In this document: positions 27,201 through 34,559 of the stretch, in pieces | Numbering within the stretch: the stretch's first letter is position 1 | Layout of the letters: every line of letters starts with the position of its first letter | DNA from: Mesocentrotus franciscanus | Taxonomy: Eukaryota > Echinodermata > Echinoidea > Camarodonta > Strongylocentrotidae | DNA: 64,000 nucleotides | Reading direction: 5' to 3' | Assembly (NCBI GenBank): GCA_037976565.1 | Contig: CP137674.1 | Location: 5,455,284-5,519,283, forward strand | Translations under genes and position numbers: made by a program | The notes under the pieces: model-generated | Database searches by the model: none | What the model saw: only the letters and a program-made list of their open reading frames with translations | Told to the model about the DNA's origin: nothing

Positions 27201-28502
27201 ATGTCTTTGATTGGAATAAAGTAAAATAAATGTATCTAATGTTCAATACACTGATGATGAGGGTGTATTATGTTAACATAAATGATACAAATTATGATAT
27301 TAAGCATAACTACAACAACAATAATAATTATAATAATAATGATAATACAAAAAAAAATAATGATGAAAATGATGATGGCAATACATATAAAATAGTTTTG
27401 TTAATCCCAAGAAGCCTCATCAGTTCTGTGCTCCCTGGGGGCCCTGCAATTATTATTACCCAGCAATTACCAGGTATCCATTTACACCTGGGTGGAGGAT
27501 GGCAAATGTGGATTAATGTCTCGTCAAAGGACTTTATTATCGGGCTGGAATTTGGACCCTCAAACCTTGGATTAAGATTCAAGTGAATGAACCACTATAC
27601 CACTGTACCTCAAAAAAGAATAGTTATGTTTTGACTGGCATGAGTCCTAACTCATCTCCTACCATGGTTTTCCAAACAATAGGAGGAAACATTGCATAAG
27701 GTCAGAACATAGTAGGTTCTATTTTGTGACAGTCTTCTTCGAATGGTTATGAATCATTAATCCAGACACGATGGTGTATTATATTATAAAGGCACAAAAA
27801 TAGTCTGCAAAAAACGCTAAATAATGTTGTTTACTACAATACATTTAAAATTACTAAGCGCTCAATTGTAAATGCTTATTTTCAACAATTAAGTGTGGGA
27901 TTATGTATAGACTAGTAAAAAGAGCGAAAAATCTACACACGCTGTGAGCATTTTATTCACACATCATACACAATTAGACACAAGGAATTTTCAAAACAAA
28001 ATCAGTAATGAAATCCTTAAATTGGCAATAGGTACAACCGTTCAAAAATCGTAGAATAGCCCTGTCGACTGATTTGATGGATATTTTTAAATAAAATATT
28101 CTCTCGACAACTGAAAAGCTTGCCAGAGGCTTTACCGATATAGCAACAACTAACGTATGCAAAGTGAATTCCACCAATAGAGGTGTCATTACTCATAGCA
28201 GGTATTCATAAATGGCTGGTAATCGGGGGTTAGGGAGAGAGCATGAATTTAAATACATTAGTCAACAGGTCTATTGCATAGAAATCGGCATTAAATAAAA
28301 TTCTTGACATAGTTTCTGTACCTGTTTTCAGATTCATGTCAACATATCACGAAAATAAAAGAAGCAAAGTAACAGATAATATTTATTGTAGCCACTTCTA
28401 AATCTAAATCTAAATAGTCAATGAGTACTTACCTTGCGCTACAACATGATAGTTCCACAGCAAAAGGAGATAGCAGATATTTATCATCCACGATGATACC
28501 AT
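7..28502 (-). CDS. Tie: Gene A: Tie-like transmembrane receptor (18 exons, 3' end off window)
   Basis: A type I membrane receptor, by homology a Tie-family (angiopoietin receptor-like) protein acting at the cell surface. Eighteen exons give about 1,088 codons with consistent phases at every junction. Order by residue: signal peptide (1-24), proline-rich segment (25-114), Ig (115-233), Ig (234-325), five EGF modules (326-563), Ig with a Ser-rich insert (564-680), three FN3 domains (681-998), transmembrane helix (about 1012-1034) and a basic cytoplasmic start. Vertebrate Tie is Ig-Ig-EGFx3-Ig-FN3x3-TM-kinase, so the order matches with two extra EGFs. The second EGF carries FCLPDPFGC, a segment very like Tie2. 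Start ATG at 28500-28502 has A at -3 and G at +4. The gene lies downstream of gene B in the same orientation. The left edge cuts it just after the membrane, so the presence of a kinase is unknown. No frame-breaking lesion seen. Confidence 0.88.
533..591. repeat. ACT trinucleotide microsatellite
   Basis: About 18 CTA/ACT units with one CCA interruption, inside the gene A intron next to the membrane exon. Confidence 0.92.
1960..2498. mobile_element. TTAA-flanked MITE, copy 1 (531 bp)
   Basis: Bounded by TTAA at 1960-1963 and 2495-2498. Ends are inverted repeats: AGGTACTATGTCCCATTTGC on the left, and its near complement GCAAAAGGGACATAGTATCT on the right. Inserted into the LINE reverse transcriptase frame. 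Same family at 22030-22568 and 58036-58583. TTAA duplication is typical of piggyBac and Kolobok superfamilies. No transposase; the short open frames inside are not genes. Confidence 0.9.
2938..3919. mobile_element. Foldback element with about 200-bp inverted arms
   Basis: Left arm (2938 to about 3147) and right arm (about 3712-3919) are near-perfect reverse complements, starting TCAGAAAAAATGTCCCAC and ending GTGGGACATTTTTTCTGA. The centre holds CA, ATC and TG microsatellites. It splits the LINE between a YRVIQ-like and an INNGWVFKDF-like segment. No coding potential; long-armed MITE or foldback transposon. Confidence 0.85.
5943..6290 (+). mobile_element. tRNA-derived SINE, near full length
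   Basis: Head resembles a class II (Leu/Ser-type) tRNA: box A TGGTCGAGTGGTTTAAGGCG and box B GGTTCGAATCCC, followed by a body with CACCCAGGTGTTAAATGGGT and a 3' part with AGCGCTTAGAGAC and GAGCTATATAAA. Related partial copies are at 6907, 7765, 12030, 25565, 27435, 35325, 44138, 53700 and 59081. Not a functional tRNA: the long variable body and lack of a proper 3' end argue against it. Confidence 0.8.
6500..6575 (-). CDS. Gene A exon 17: FN3 domain 3, last part
   Basis: 76 bp, phase 0-1: VRTVNDVGPGDWCDPIIVST then HEEPP. This is the FN3 F-G loop (VNDVGPG) and G strand, following directly on SFK of exon 16. Donor GTAGTA. Confidence 0.84.
6907..7025 (+). mobile_element. SINE fragment (tRNA-derived family)
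   Basis: GTGTCGTGGTGCAGTTG head, box B GAGGGTTCGAATCCC, then CCTTTGGCAAGACATTAATC. 5' part of the family only. Ends about 40 bp from gene A exon 16. Confidence 0.7.
7062..7203 (-). CDS. Gene A exon 16: FN3 domain 3, middle part
   Basis: 142 bp, phase 2-0: FYELQYKSWADHNDG, then LTDLVANLSYSFK. The Y-x-L-x-Y and L-x-x-Y-x-F-x patterns are FN3 C and F strands. Acceptor CCATAG, donor GTTAGT. The frame continues beyond the acceptor without a stop, so the exon start is chosen by phase. Confidence 0.82.
7765..7915 (-). mobile_element. SINE fragment (tRNA-derived family)
   Basis: On the minus strand: box B-like GGTTCGAGTTCC, then CAAAGGAC complement and CACCCAGGTGTAGTAAATGG. Followed on the plus strand by an AAT microsatellite that belongs to the next SINE tail. 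Confidence 0.65.
7918..8188 (-). mobile_element. tRNA-derived SINE with Val-like head and ATT tail
   Basis: Minus strand: GTGTTGGCTCAGTCAGTAGA, then CCTCACAACCGG (CAC in the anticodon position), box B GTGGGTTCGAACCCCG, body, and tail ending GGACTATAAAAG followed by an ATT repeat. A different family from the Leu/Ser-type SINE. Its head starts about 11-16 bp from the splice donor of gene A exon 15. Confidence 0.75.
8205..8307 (-). CDS. Gene A exon 15: FN3 domain 3, first part
   Basis: 103 bp, phase 1-2, acceptor TTTCAG and donor GTAAGT. Encodes PPPPIHLTVQQPTKENVLIS, core Trp in SWETPSPSNINGK. A tRNA-derived SINE begins within about 15 bp of the donor. Confidence 0.88.
8909..9149 (-). CDS. Gene A exon 14: FN3 domain 2, second part
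   Basis: 241 bp, phase 0-1, donor GTGAGT. Encodes TPDPTIIRCPSGLLGFNIYY, a middle strand, and YTKYLVSLSLLNEAGEGKRS. Completes the second FN3. Confidence 0.88.
9653..9726 (-). CDS. Gene A exon 13: FN3 domain 2, first part (74 bp)
   Basis: 74 bp, phase 1 in, phase 0 out: PSRPPTVLASSDTKFPGQIL then VAWQ at the donor GTTGGC. The break directly after the core Trp and the length equal those of gene B exon 49572-49645, which is good evidence that the two genes descend from one ancestor. Confidence 0.87.
10385..10447. mobile_element. Fragment of the TGCCC...GAGGCGTC MITE family
   Basis: Ends with ACGCCTCGTGTGCAAAGGGC, the same terminus as elements at 33793 and 34338. Other end not recognised. Confidence 0.5.
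10517..10834 (-). CDS. Gene A exon 12: FN3 domain 1
   Basis: 318 bp, phase 1-1. Starts with LPVMANPPIITEQTATTISL, core Trp in LRWQPW, then VAYVLLYRQNGSRAW and closing WYDVSVVGVREGLGGEGSPS. One exon encodes the full FN3 fold. Donor GTAATA. Confidence 0.9.
11177..11527 (-). CDS. Gene A exon 11: third Ig domain with Ser-rich insert
   Basis: 351 bp, phase 1-1, donor GTAAGT. Ig B-strand cysteine in TASFNCTIT and F-strand cysteine in DETLRCAVIGANGE. Between them sits a serine-dominated stretch of about 30 residues (SSMPLSSTSSSSLLAS and onward) encoded by TCA/TCG/TCT-type codons, which makes the domain longer than usual. Position after the EGF block matches Tie Ig3. Confidence 0.86.
12030..12170 (+). 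mobile_element. Degenerate SINE fragment
   Basis: GGTTCGATTCTTGATC (box B-like), then TCCTTGGACTAAGTATTTTG and a CAGGTGAAAATGAGTACCTG segment parallel to the SINE body. Much diverged. Confidence 0.5.
12205..12493. mobile_element. Inverted-repeat MITE, GTGTTTCACAAAG ends
   Basis: Starts GGGGGGTGTTTCACAAAGAG and ends CTTTGTGAAACACCCCCC. Arms of about 100 bp include ACTTTAAGTTGGACTTAAGT and a TTGTTTGCTCTCA segment. No coding. Sits in the gene A intron between exons 10 and 11. Confidence 0.85.
12583..12714 (-). CDS. Gene A exon 10: EGF-like module 5
   Basis: 132 bp, phase 1-1. Encodes CRPGTFGIGCSHTCPC, ACHPETGECSGRCFD and KPTCQA. Donor GTAGTA. A 286-bp inverted-repeat element ends about 85 bp beyond the donor. 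Confidence 0.86.
12737..12940. repeat. TTTA-type microsatellite
   Basis: ATTTATTTATTTATTTA runs with interruptions in the gene A intron between exons 9 and 10. Confidence 0.85.
13574..13729 (-). CDS. Gene A exon 9: EGF-like module 4
   Basis: 156 bp, phase 1-1. Encodes VCPKGYFGPACLSKCYC, NGVACDKVNGKCPQRRC and GYAVYDHGQHCS. Eight cysteines in an EGF-like spacing; less canonical near its end. Donor GTATTA is weak. Confidence 0.82.
14282..14419 (-). CDS. Gene A exon 8: EGF-like module 3
   Basis: 138 bp, phase 1-1. Encodes [25 protein letters not shown] and GWSGVNCQ. The run [11 protein letters not shown] is identical to one in the gene B exon at 58599-58727. Donor GTTCGT. The following intron toward exon 7 (genomically higher) contains the large minisatellite. 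Confidence 0.88.
14585..15850. repeat. Minisatellite, unit about 32-33 bp, in gene A intron
   Basis: About 38 units built around CACCCTGTCTTGTTGGAGTG plus ATATCATCTTCGT. Variants (CCGGTCTTCATGGAATG at 14850, 15010, 15234 and 15394) recur at spacings of 160, 224 and 160 bp, and a unit with GTATTAACCTGTATTG recurs 385 bp apart (15131 and 15516), so a higher-order repeat is present. Lies between exons 7 and 8 of gene A. Confidence 0.92.
15995..16147 (-). CDS. Gene A exon 7: EGF-like module 2 (Tie signature)
   Basis: 153 bp, phase 1-1, donor GTAGGT. Encodes CGFNRFGVSCENRC, then [20 protein letters not shown]. The FCLPDP-GC-C-GWKGL-C arrangement is characteristic of the second EGF module of vertebrate Tie2, and is the strongest ectodomain evidence for family membership of gene A. 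Confidence 0.92.
16712..16846 (-). CDS. Gene A exon 6: EGF-like module 1
   Basis: 135 bp, phase 1-1. Cysteine-rich: CPTGRWNPPRCTGVCDAC, NGGMCDHVTGRCICPPGF, GEHCEQ. Pattern matches the laminin-type/EGF modules of Tie receptors. Donor GTACTC is weak. Confidence 0.9.
17446..17721 (-). CDS. Gene A exon 5: second Ig domain
   Basis: 276 bp, phase 1-1, donor GTATGG. Encodes a complete Ig fold: VTIAMTLRSP, then VQWSKNGQEV (core Trp), then TETVAGVYECFYANE and closing RLIVR. The C-strand Trp and the F-strand Tyr-x-Cys are present, but the B-strand position that normally holds the first cysteine is hydrophobic, so the canonical disulfide is missing. Confidence 0.85.
18953..19272. mobile_element. Possible MITE with CAGTGGCGTAGC ends
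   Basis: Left CAGTGGCGTAGCG, right GCTACGCCAATG (complement CATTGGCGTAGC). The interior includes a CT-rich microsatellite (about 19110-19225). I could not find a clear target-site duplication. Confidence 0.5.
20456..20720. repeat. GAT/GATGAT-rich microsatellite
   Basis: Interrupted GATGATGAT array in a gene A intron. Both strands are open over it only because the repeat lacks stops; no gene is inferred. Confidence 0.85.
21688..21882 (-). CDS. Gene A exon 4: first Ig domain, C-terminal half
   Basis: 195 bp, phase 1-1, acceptor CTGCAG, donor GTGAGT. Contains the second Ig cysteine in GTFYCQGSQPGKD after a glycine-rich loop, then a closing strand TVVGVFLTSN. Together with exon 3 this makes one divergent Ig domain. 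Confidence 0.8.
22030..22568. mobile_element. TTAA-flanked MITE, copy 2 (531 bp)
   Basis: TTAA at 22030-22033 and 22565-22568. Ends ATGTACTATGTCCCATTTGC and GCAAAAGGGACATAGTATCT. Interior almost collinear with copy 1, with the same length, so both derive from one master element recently enough to keep length. Confidence 0.9.
22737..22945. repeat. Purine-rich microsatellite (GAA/GAG/GATGAT)
   Basis: Interrupted AAGAAGAAG and GGAGGAGGAG tracts. Ends 8 bp from the 3' boundary of gene A exon 3, so on the sense strand it is a pyrimidine tract just past an atypical donor. Confidence 0.85.
22953..23114 (-). CDS. Gene A exon 3: first Ig domain, N-terminal half
   Basis: 162 bp, phase 1-1. Encodes TERVPTALSPILSPDHYVRV followed by a strand with the first Ig cysteine in SSFSCYLSQ. 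The donor is GTTTCA, a poor match to consensus, and lies directly against a purine-rich microsatellite (plus strand). Joins exon 4 through a Gly codon. The exon is kept because phase and domain continuity both fit. Confidence 0.72.
24542..24814 (-). CDS. Gene A exon 2: proline-rich N-terminal segment
   Basis: 273 bp, phase 1 in and phase 1 out, acceptor CACAG and donor GTGAGT. Encodes about 90 residues rich in Pro, Phe, Tyr and Asp/Glu, with motifs such as FPEPANPDPVFPFPFPN and VIPEPAV, and no cysteine. It is not an Ig or EGF module and has no counterpart that I know of in vertebrate Tie. It is supported by splice phase on both sides and an open frame; transcript evidence would settle whether it is constitutive. 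Confidence 0.75.
25565..25690 (+). mobile_element. SINE-like fragment with tRNA-like head
   Basis: CCATGGCTCAGTGGTATAGA (box A-like), GTGTTCGAATCCAAG (box B-like), CCTTTTGGTGAGGCATTAAT. Head differs from the main family; body motif is shared. Confidence 0.55.
27435..27605 (-). mobile_element. SINE fragment (tRNA-derived family)
   Basis: Minus strand: head fragment AGTGGTTCATTCACTTG with CAAGGTTTGAGGGTCC box B-like region, then CATTAATCCACATTTGCCAT and CACCCAGGTGTAAATGGATA. Confidence 0.7.
28433..28502 (-). CDS. Gene A exon 1: start codon and signal peptide
   Basis: Begins ATG (28502 down) and encodes a typical secretion signal: short N-region MVSSWM, hydrophobic core INICYLLLLWNY, then HVVAQ before the splice. 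Ends after 23 codons plus one base at a GTAAGT donor. The joining codon with exon 2 gives Asp. No upstream in-frame ATG is needed. Confidence 0.85.
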
Positions 28503-28549
28503 GATGTCTTGATGATGATAATCTACCAATTACTTTTTTTTGGTTTGGC

Positions 28550-28564
28550 TCTTTTATGACGTAA
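28550..28564 (-). promoter_or_regulatory. Candidate core promoter of gene A (TATA-like plus CRE-like site)
   Basis: Reading the minus strand, TTACGTCA (28564-28557, CRE/ATF half-consensus) runs straight into CATAAAAG (28558-28551, TATA-like), about 50 bp before the start codon. Spacing would allow a short 5' UTR of about 20-25 nt. Inference from motif and spacing only; no transcript start is visible. Confidence 0.3.
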
Positions 28565-28584
28565 CTTCAAGACAGTGTCTCCAT

Positions 28585-28772
28585 TCTGTCGATTGTCTCG
28601 AAATATAGAGACCAGAGACCTTGAATTATGTCTCGAAGTACTGAGACTATGGATTTTGTCTGGAAGTGCGGAGAACGTAGATGAAGTCTCAGAATACCGA
28701 AACGGTGAAGTTAAATCTCGAAATGCCGGGATCGTGAATTATGGCTTGAAATACCGAGACCGTGGATTAAGA
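28585..28772. repeat. Degenerate tandem repeat just upstream of gene A
   Basis: Six or so units of about 28-30 bp with the core GTCTCGAAATACCGAGACCG (variants CTCGAAGTACTGAGAC, CTCGAAATGCCGGGATCG). Each unit has an internal CTCGAAAT/GAGAC partial symmetry. Starts about 20 bp beyond the candidate promoter at 28550-28564. Confidence 0.75.
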
Positions 28773-29559
28773 TGAGTGTTCCTGATTTTGTTCTTAGAGT
28801 GCACATCCAGCTAACTGCATCATCTGTTCAGTGTCGCTATTTCTGTCTCTCTGCTGACGACGCGACGTCTAAATCTCCAAGTCTTCGAAAATTAAATCTC
28901 GATTGTTTGAAATGTGCTGTTCCCGATGTTATTTTTTTTACACCATGTAAATTGCATATCATGGTAATATACTGTGTAACTATCCCGGTTTGACTAATGC
29001 CGCGTTCATGGGAATATATTTGGGCTATGTCTTGCTGTTTTTGGTATTCGTTGTTCTCAATTTGAGCTCTTGCAACGTGAGCATCGAAAGTTCATCTAAT
29101 CACTTGATGTGTTTATTGGTCAGAATACTGTCCAGAATGATAATATTCACGGAGAGCGCAACCGGCAAAGCACACGAACAGACGGATAACCTCTAATTGT
29201 ATCCCGTTATGAAGAAAATCTGAGCGGGTACAATATGATGTGAGATCAAGCAAGTGACACGACACCGCTTATGCCTTTTAGCTCCGATTGTATTTCTGAT
29301 GAAGAAGAAGAAAAATCTGAGGAGGGTGAAGAAAAGAGACCTTCTAATTGGTTGAGTAAGGGCTATACTGCACGCGCGATTGAAGGCCTATGTAGCCAAC
29401 ATCCAAACTGATTGCGTGCGGATGGGGTAAAAAGAGATTCTGTCGGGATACGCCACTGCTAGCAGAAACTATGGTTATCTCCAGGATGTACGAGAGTTCA
29501 ACCATAATGCGATGATCGTTAATCCCTAATCAATGAAACAATGATACACGTGTATGTCA

Positions 29560-29720
29560 GACAGATAAGGAGAGAGAGAGAGGGGGGAGAGAGAAAGAGA
29601 AAGGGGGAGAGAGAAAGAGTGAGAGGGGTAGGGAGAGAGAGAGACTGGGACGAGAGAGGGAAGAGAAAGTGAGAGAGATTTTAATAGAGGAGAGGCTTGG
29701 CGCGAGCGAGAGACGGGTGG
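29560..29720. repeat. GA-rich microsatellite
   Basis: GAGAGAGAGGGGGG-type interrupted repeat in the intergenic region. No stop in one minus-strand frame only because of composition. Confidence 0.85.
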
Positions 29721-29744
29721 GGGAGATGGGGTGAAAGTGGACCA

Positions 29745-30063
29745 GGGGGTGTTTCATAAAGCTATTCGTAAAGTTACGCATGACTTTACGAACGACTTGA
29801 ATATGAAGTGCCAGATAGGATGCCCAAAGTTTTTCCTGATGTAATTAACAAAGTGTGACTATATTTCCAATAACCTCAATTAAATTATGGAAAACAATGT
29901 ACTTTGCATGAAATATGTTTTTTATAATAAGAATGTTAATCTACATCTGCACAGTTCAACTTTAGTTGATGCAGTTAAAAATGATTGAGCATCCCATTTG
30001 GCTTTTCATAAGTCATTCGTACAGTCATGCGTAACTTTACGAACAGCTTTATGAAACACCCCC
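29745..30063. mobile_element. Inverted-repeat MITE, GTGTTTCATAAAG ends
   Basis: Starts GGGGGTGTTTCATAAAGCTA and ends GCTTTATGAAACACCCCC. Arms carry GTAAAGTTACGCATGACT and its complement. Same terminal motif as the element at 12205 but a different interior. Confidence 0.85.
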
Positions 30064-30244
30064 ACCCCCGCAGGTGGAAGAGAATTGAATAGTAATATAT
30101 GATAACAATGATAACCATCTCACTCTCTCTCCCTCTCTCTCCCTCTCTATCCCTGTCTATCTCCTCTCTAGCTTTCTATCTACCCATCCCTCTCTCCATT
30201 ACATGACACTGACACTGTCATGACACTGTCATTGTTGCTCTGTT

Positions 30245-31185
30245 GTCTGATCAGGCGAATTATTATTTCTCACAAGTAGAAGAATTCATTCGCTGGTGCG
30301 ATGATCATTACCTGACATTGAACACAACCAAAACCAAAGAAATGGTAATCGACTTCCGTCGAAAAGGTACAGACCACGATAATGTGATCATTCATAATGA
30401 GGCGATTGAACAGGTTGCAAACTATAAATATCTTGGAACTTTCATGGAGAGATAACACACAGTTGGTGTATAAAAAAGCTAACAAGAGGTTGTTTTTTTT
30501 CTGCGTAAGCTGAAAAGTTTCCATATAGATGCAACAATCCTGACCCTGTTCTACAATTCAATAATAAAGAGTGTCCTGCTTTTCAATATCATGTGTTCAT
30601 TTGGCAATCTCTCAAAACAGGAGAAGAAGAAATTGGAAAGGCCACGTAAAATAGCACAGCGCATAATTGGGGTATATTTAGCTTCTGTCGAGTCTTATTG
30701 TACTGAGTAAATTGTTGATAAGGTCTGTGCAATCATGGAGGACAATACCCATCCACTTCATGCATTTTATTCATTTAATCGTTCTTGTATCCGAATTCGC
30801 CCCACCCCAACCCGCCTTTCACGATTCAGATATTCTTTTGTTCCCGACTCTGTTCATAAATTTAACTCAAAGGTTCAACGTTGAATTTCTGCGTCAGAAA
30901 TTAAGACTGAAACTATTTATAATTTGAAATAGCAATGACCAATGCTTAATTCTGAAAATCATGATTTGAAGTACCAATGACCACTTTTGTCGATTCATTA
31001 TCTCTTGCATGCATTTGTTCCTTATTTCATCTATTTCTATAAACGTGATATATTTATTTCTTGTAATTATGTATTTTCTTAAATATTATTGTACCGCCAG
31101 TGGAAACCAAATTTCTATGTAACTTGTTTGCAAAGGCCAAATAAAAATATCTGGTATCTTGTATCTTGTATCTTGTATCTTGTGA
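30245..31185 (+). mobile_element. 3' end of a CR1/Rex-like LINE with TATCTTG tail
   Basis: Reverse transcriptase C-terminal part: FIRWCDDHYLTLN, KTKEMVIDFRRK, VANYKYLGTF, then downstream in shifted frames FYNSIIKSVLLFNIMCSFGN and RKIAQRIIG. Ends in four or so copies of TATCTTG, a LINE-style tail. Frameshifts and a stop; 5' truncated. Intergenic, on the strand opposite to both genes. Confidence 0.82.
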
Positions 31186-31189
31186 TATA

Positions 31190-31301
31190 GAGAGGGTGGG
31201 GAGAGAAACAGAAATAGAAAGAGAGAGGGAGAAAAAGAGGAAGACAAATAAAGGGAGGTCATAAGAGGGTAAGGGGGTAGAAAGGGAGGGAAGGACAGAA
31301 A

Positions 31302-31353
<52 letters not shown>

Positions 31354-31395
31354 AGGAAAGGCAGATGAGAGAGGGAGGAAGAGAGGGGCTGGGGT
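31190..31395. repeat. GA microsatellite
   Basis: Pure GA run at about 31308-31350 within interrupted GA/GGA-rich sequence, directly after the LINE tail. Confidence 0.9.
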
Positions 31396-33792
31396 GCTGA
31401 GAGACTTAAAGATAAAGTTGAGTTTTGGTCATGCGATTGCATTGTGAAAGAAACGGTGTGGAATTGATCAGAAAAAGTTGATCATGTAGCAAACAAGTAT
31501 TGGTGTGTACTGCAAAGTTCTGGAATCATCAAATAATTAGAAATTTTACCCAGTACGTCTTGGTAAAAGTAACAAGCACTGTACACAGAAAGATGTATAT
31601 GGGACTACACAATCATGTGGCATAAAATGCGGTCCTCATTTTTAAGCTGTTACATGTCATATTTAGAATATGAAGGCATTTGAAGAGCCTTGCTTTTAAA
31701 GAAAACCGGGAGGTAAAATGTTTGCGTTTTGCAATGGTTATCAACAATTTCCAGAGGGATTGGGGATGGGCATGATCAAATTCATAATTTTTGTCAACCA
31801 TTCTTATCTTTATTAGAATATGGGTATTGAATTGTTATAATCATACTCCCGTAGGACTTGCTAAATCATGAAGAAAGAAAATGAAGCAACATCATTCTGC
31901 TTTTCATATGATTTATTTACAAAGACGAGTTGTTTCTAATGGAAAATACAACATGGAATATACTACAAACTATACAAACAATGAAATTATCATGTCTCAT
32001 CTTGGTAAACCATAGATCTTAATACTGATTGGACAGCTAAGAGCATAATATACAGCTGTTACGTAATCACACCATTTTTTGGCAGTTCTGCTTATAACAT
32101 TAGAATTTCTAAGAAAATCTCTATGTATGTAAAAGTGCAAAATTGAAAGTACTTTTCTCATTCATAGAACGTTGGACGAACGCCAATAGCTTACTATGTA
32201 CAAAAATGCGTACAAAATATATTGCAAAAATTCGGATTGCTATTAAGTATACAATAATAAACGCTAGATATTTACAGCTACAAACTTAGATTTAGAGCTG
32301 CTGCCATAAAAGTGATAATAGAATGTCATAGCACATGCAGTTATACACATTCATTGTCATAAAATGTAGGTATAATTACAATTCCAAAGAAACAGTGAAA
32401 TGAGAATGATTAACAAAATGAACAAATTATCTATGTACACGCATTTCGTTTTTTCACAGAAGCAATAACGTTGCAGTAATATATTTTCTTTAGATGCTTG
32501 ATTGATAAGTTTTCACAATCACTGCTTCATGATAGTAAATAGTTATGTTTCACAGCTTTAACTAAATAATTCAATCAATCAATCAATGAATTTTTGATGT
32601 AAATCCATTAAACTTTCGCAGGTTATTAAACGGTTCAATTTATAATAAAATGGTTACTGTTTAGAAATTTCAGAACACAAATTCTCAACGTTTACATGGT
32701 TTAGAGTCTGACATAACTAACATCAATGAATCAAATGTAAATGCAACATTAATGCACATGAATATGTATGTTTAAGATATGGTAGAAATCAACAAATTAA
32801 TGTCGATTATCAATCATCAATAATGGGAAATATAAATTTCTTTCATATCTCAAAACAGCTGAATTATGTTTTTGTTTCTTTAATAAAAAATACTGTAAAT
32901 ATTGTAATCTCGAAAGACTAGTAATGATAAGAGAAGAGGAATCCAACTCAATTCAATTGTGTTTAAAACAATTGCAGTTCACAATATCGAATCACGAAAA
33001 GGATATCCCAGTCCATTAAACCGAAACAGATGTTAAACAAAAAAATCATGAGTACTTTACATTCTAGTACATTGTGATATAGTACTTTCTAATTTACTAT
33101 TTCATAAGGTCATATAGAAGTATATCATCATGACATTAGATGTCCATGTATAAGGTGCAATAATAGGCAGCAAACGGTGTGAATATTATTTATAACAGTA
33201 CTGATATCATTGGGCATCCACACGTTTTGCTTCGCTTAAAAAAAAAACCCGGATGTCGAATCACAATCGATATTGATTAATATCGTTTCTGGTCATGTGT
33301 TCACATCAATTAAATGAAGATTTTTTTTGCCGCGCTTTTTTGTATGCTTTTGTCGTCTGCTTTAAATCGGAAAGTGATTTGTATGTTCAGCCATTACTCA
33401 TTCATTTGTTCATCATTCATTCATTAGTTATGATACGGAGATGTTATGCAAATTCTTCCCTTTAAAATGTTTGTCTAGACATTCATCATTATCCTTCGGA
33501 AACTGGTTTATGTCGATGAAACTGATGAAAATGACATACATTTCTCTCAATGACGTTTCGTTATCATAAAACTTCCAACCATCCTTTCTCCTAATTTCCT
33601 TAAATTCATATTTAAAGTTTTACAGGGTTATAGTGTATTTCCCCCACCGAAACAAACATTTATTCAGAGAATAGCCTAATAAAAAATGTTCCTATATTAT
33701 AACCACATCGCTTCTTTATGTTCATGGTCTAAGAATAAATGCCGTGTAAAAATGGAGGGATAGATATTAAGTTAAGGGTGCATCAGGAGTTA

Positions 33793-34006
33793 TGCCCATA
33801 GAACAAAATGCGTCTTTTTTTCTGACGCAGAACTGAGTCTGCGACTGGTGCGGCCTTTGACGCGCCATGAGAGATTAATACCACATAAAAAGTCAACGTA
33901 AATAATCAGTGGAAATATTGCTTTGAATAATTGGCTTACATGGCTTATGTTGGTTAGTTGCAGATGGTGGTGCGCAATCGTATAGACGCCTCGTGTGCAA
34001 CGGGCC
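33793..34006. mobile_element. MITE, TGCCC...GAGGCGTC family, copy 1
   Basis: Left TGCCCATAGAACAAAATGCG, right GACGCCTCGTGTGCAACGGG; arms pair as inverted repeats. Interior has GACGCAGAACTGAGTCTGCG and TTTGACGCGCCATGAGAG, paralleled in copy 2. Confidence 0.7.
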
Positions 34007-34337
34007 CCATGGCCTCATTTCGAGTGCGTTATTAACTACGCTATAATTAACATTGCACTAATCTTTGCAATCCACTCTTTCTGTCTTCCTATCTCTCTCG
34101 CTCCCATGGCGCGACAAAGACCATATCAGATACTGACGCCGTCATATTTCGTGCTAATGATGCCTCACTGCGCGATCGGCATTATTCGTGTTTTCTAATT
34201 ACAAAGTGTACTCGAAAACATTTTCATTATTATCTAAAATATCCTTAATTGACACAGTGTTGTACATTATTGCTGAATAACGAAACTCTTACTTAGGGGG
34301 CTCCTGACCAGCGGAATTTTTGTCATTAGTACTTTAA

Positions 34338-34559
34338 TGCCCGCGGCACACGAGGCGTCATTTTCCTGACGTAAAACTGCGTCAAAAACTGTTGGGGTCT
34401 TTGACGCACCATGTCACCGCAAGATCGTAAAATCAGTGAAAATGCAAGATGAACAGTGCCAATATTGCTTTAAAATAGATGCATAGGCAATTTCCTTCAG
34501 AAACGTGATTAACTTAATTGAAAAACGCAACAAAATTGACGCCTCGCGTACAATGGGCA
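34338..34559. mobile_element. MITE, TGCCC...GAGGCGTC family, copy 2
   Basis: Left TGCCCGCGGCACACGAGGCG, right GACGCCTCGCGTACAATGGG. Interior GACGTAAAACTGCGTCAAAA and TTTGACGCACCATG align with copy 1. 222 bp. Confidence 0.78.

Larger units (their letters stand above)
24815..28432 (-). other. Gene A intron 1
   Basis: No exon seen. Holds SINE-like fragments (25565-25690, 26650-26790, 27435-27605) and an AAT-rich tract (27300-27365). The remainder is AT-rich and unrecognised. Confidence 0.65.

Noticed and set aside
28575..29196. Three consecutive plus-strand open frames upstream of gene A
   Set aside because: The first lies in the tandem repeat, and the others have no domain or plausible initiation context. 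A divergent gene is not supported.
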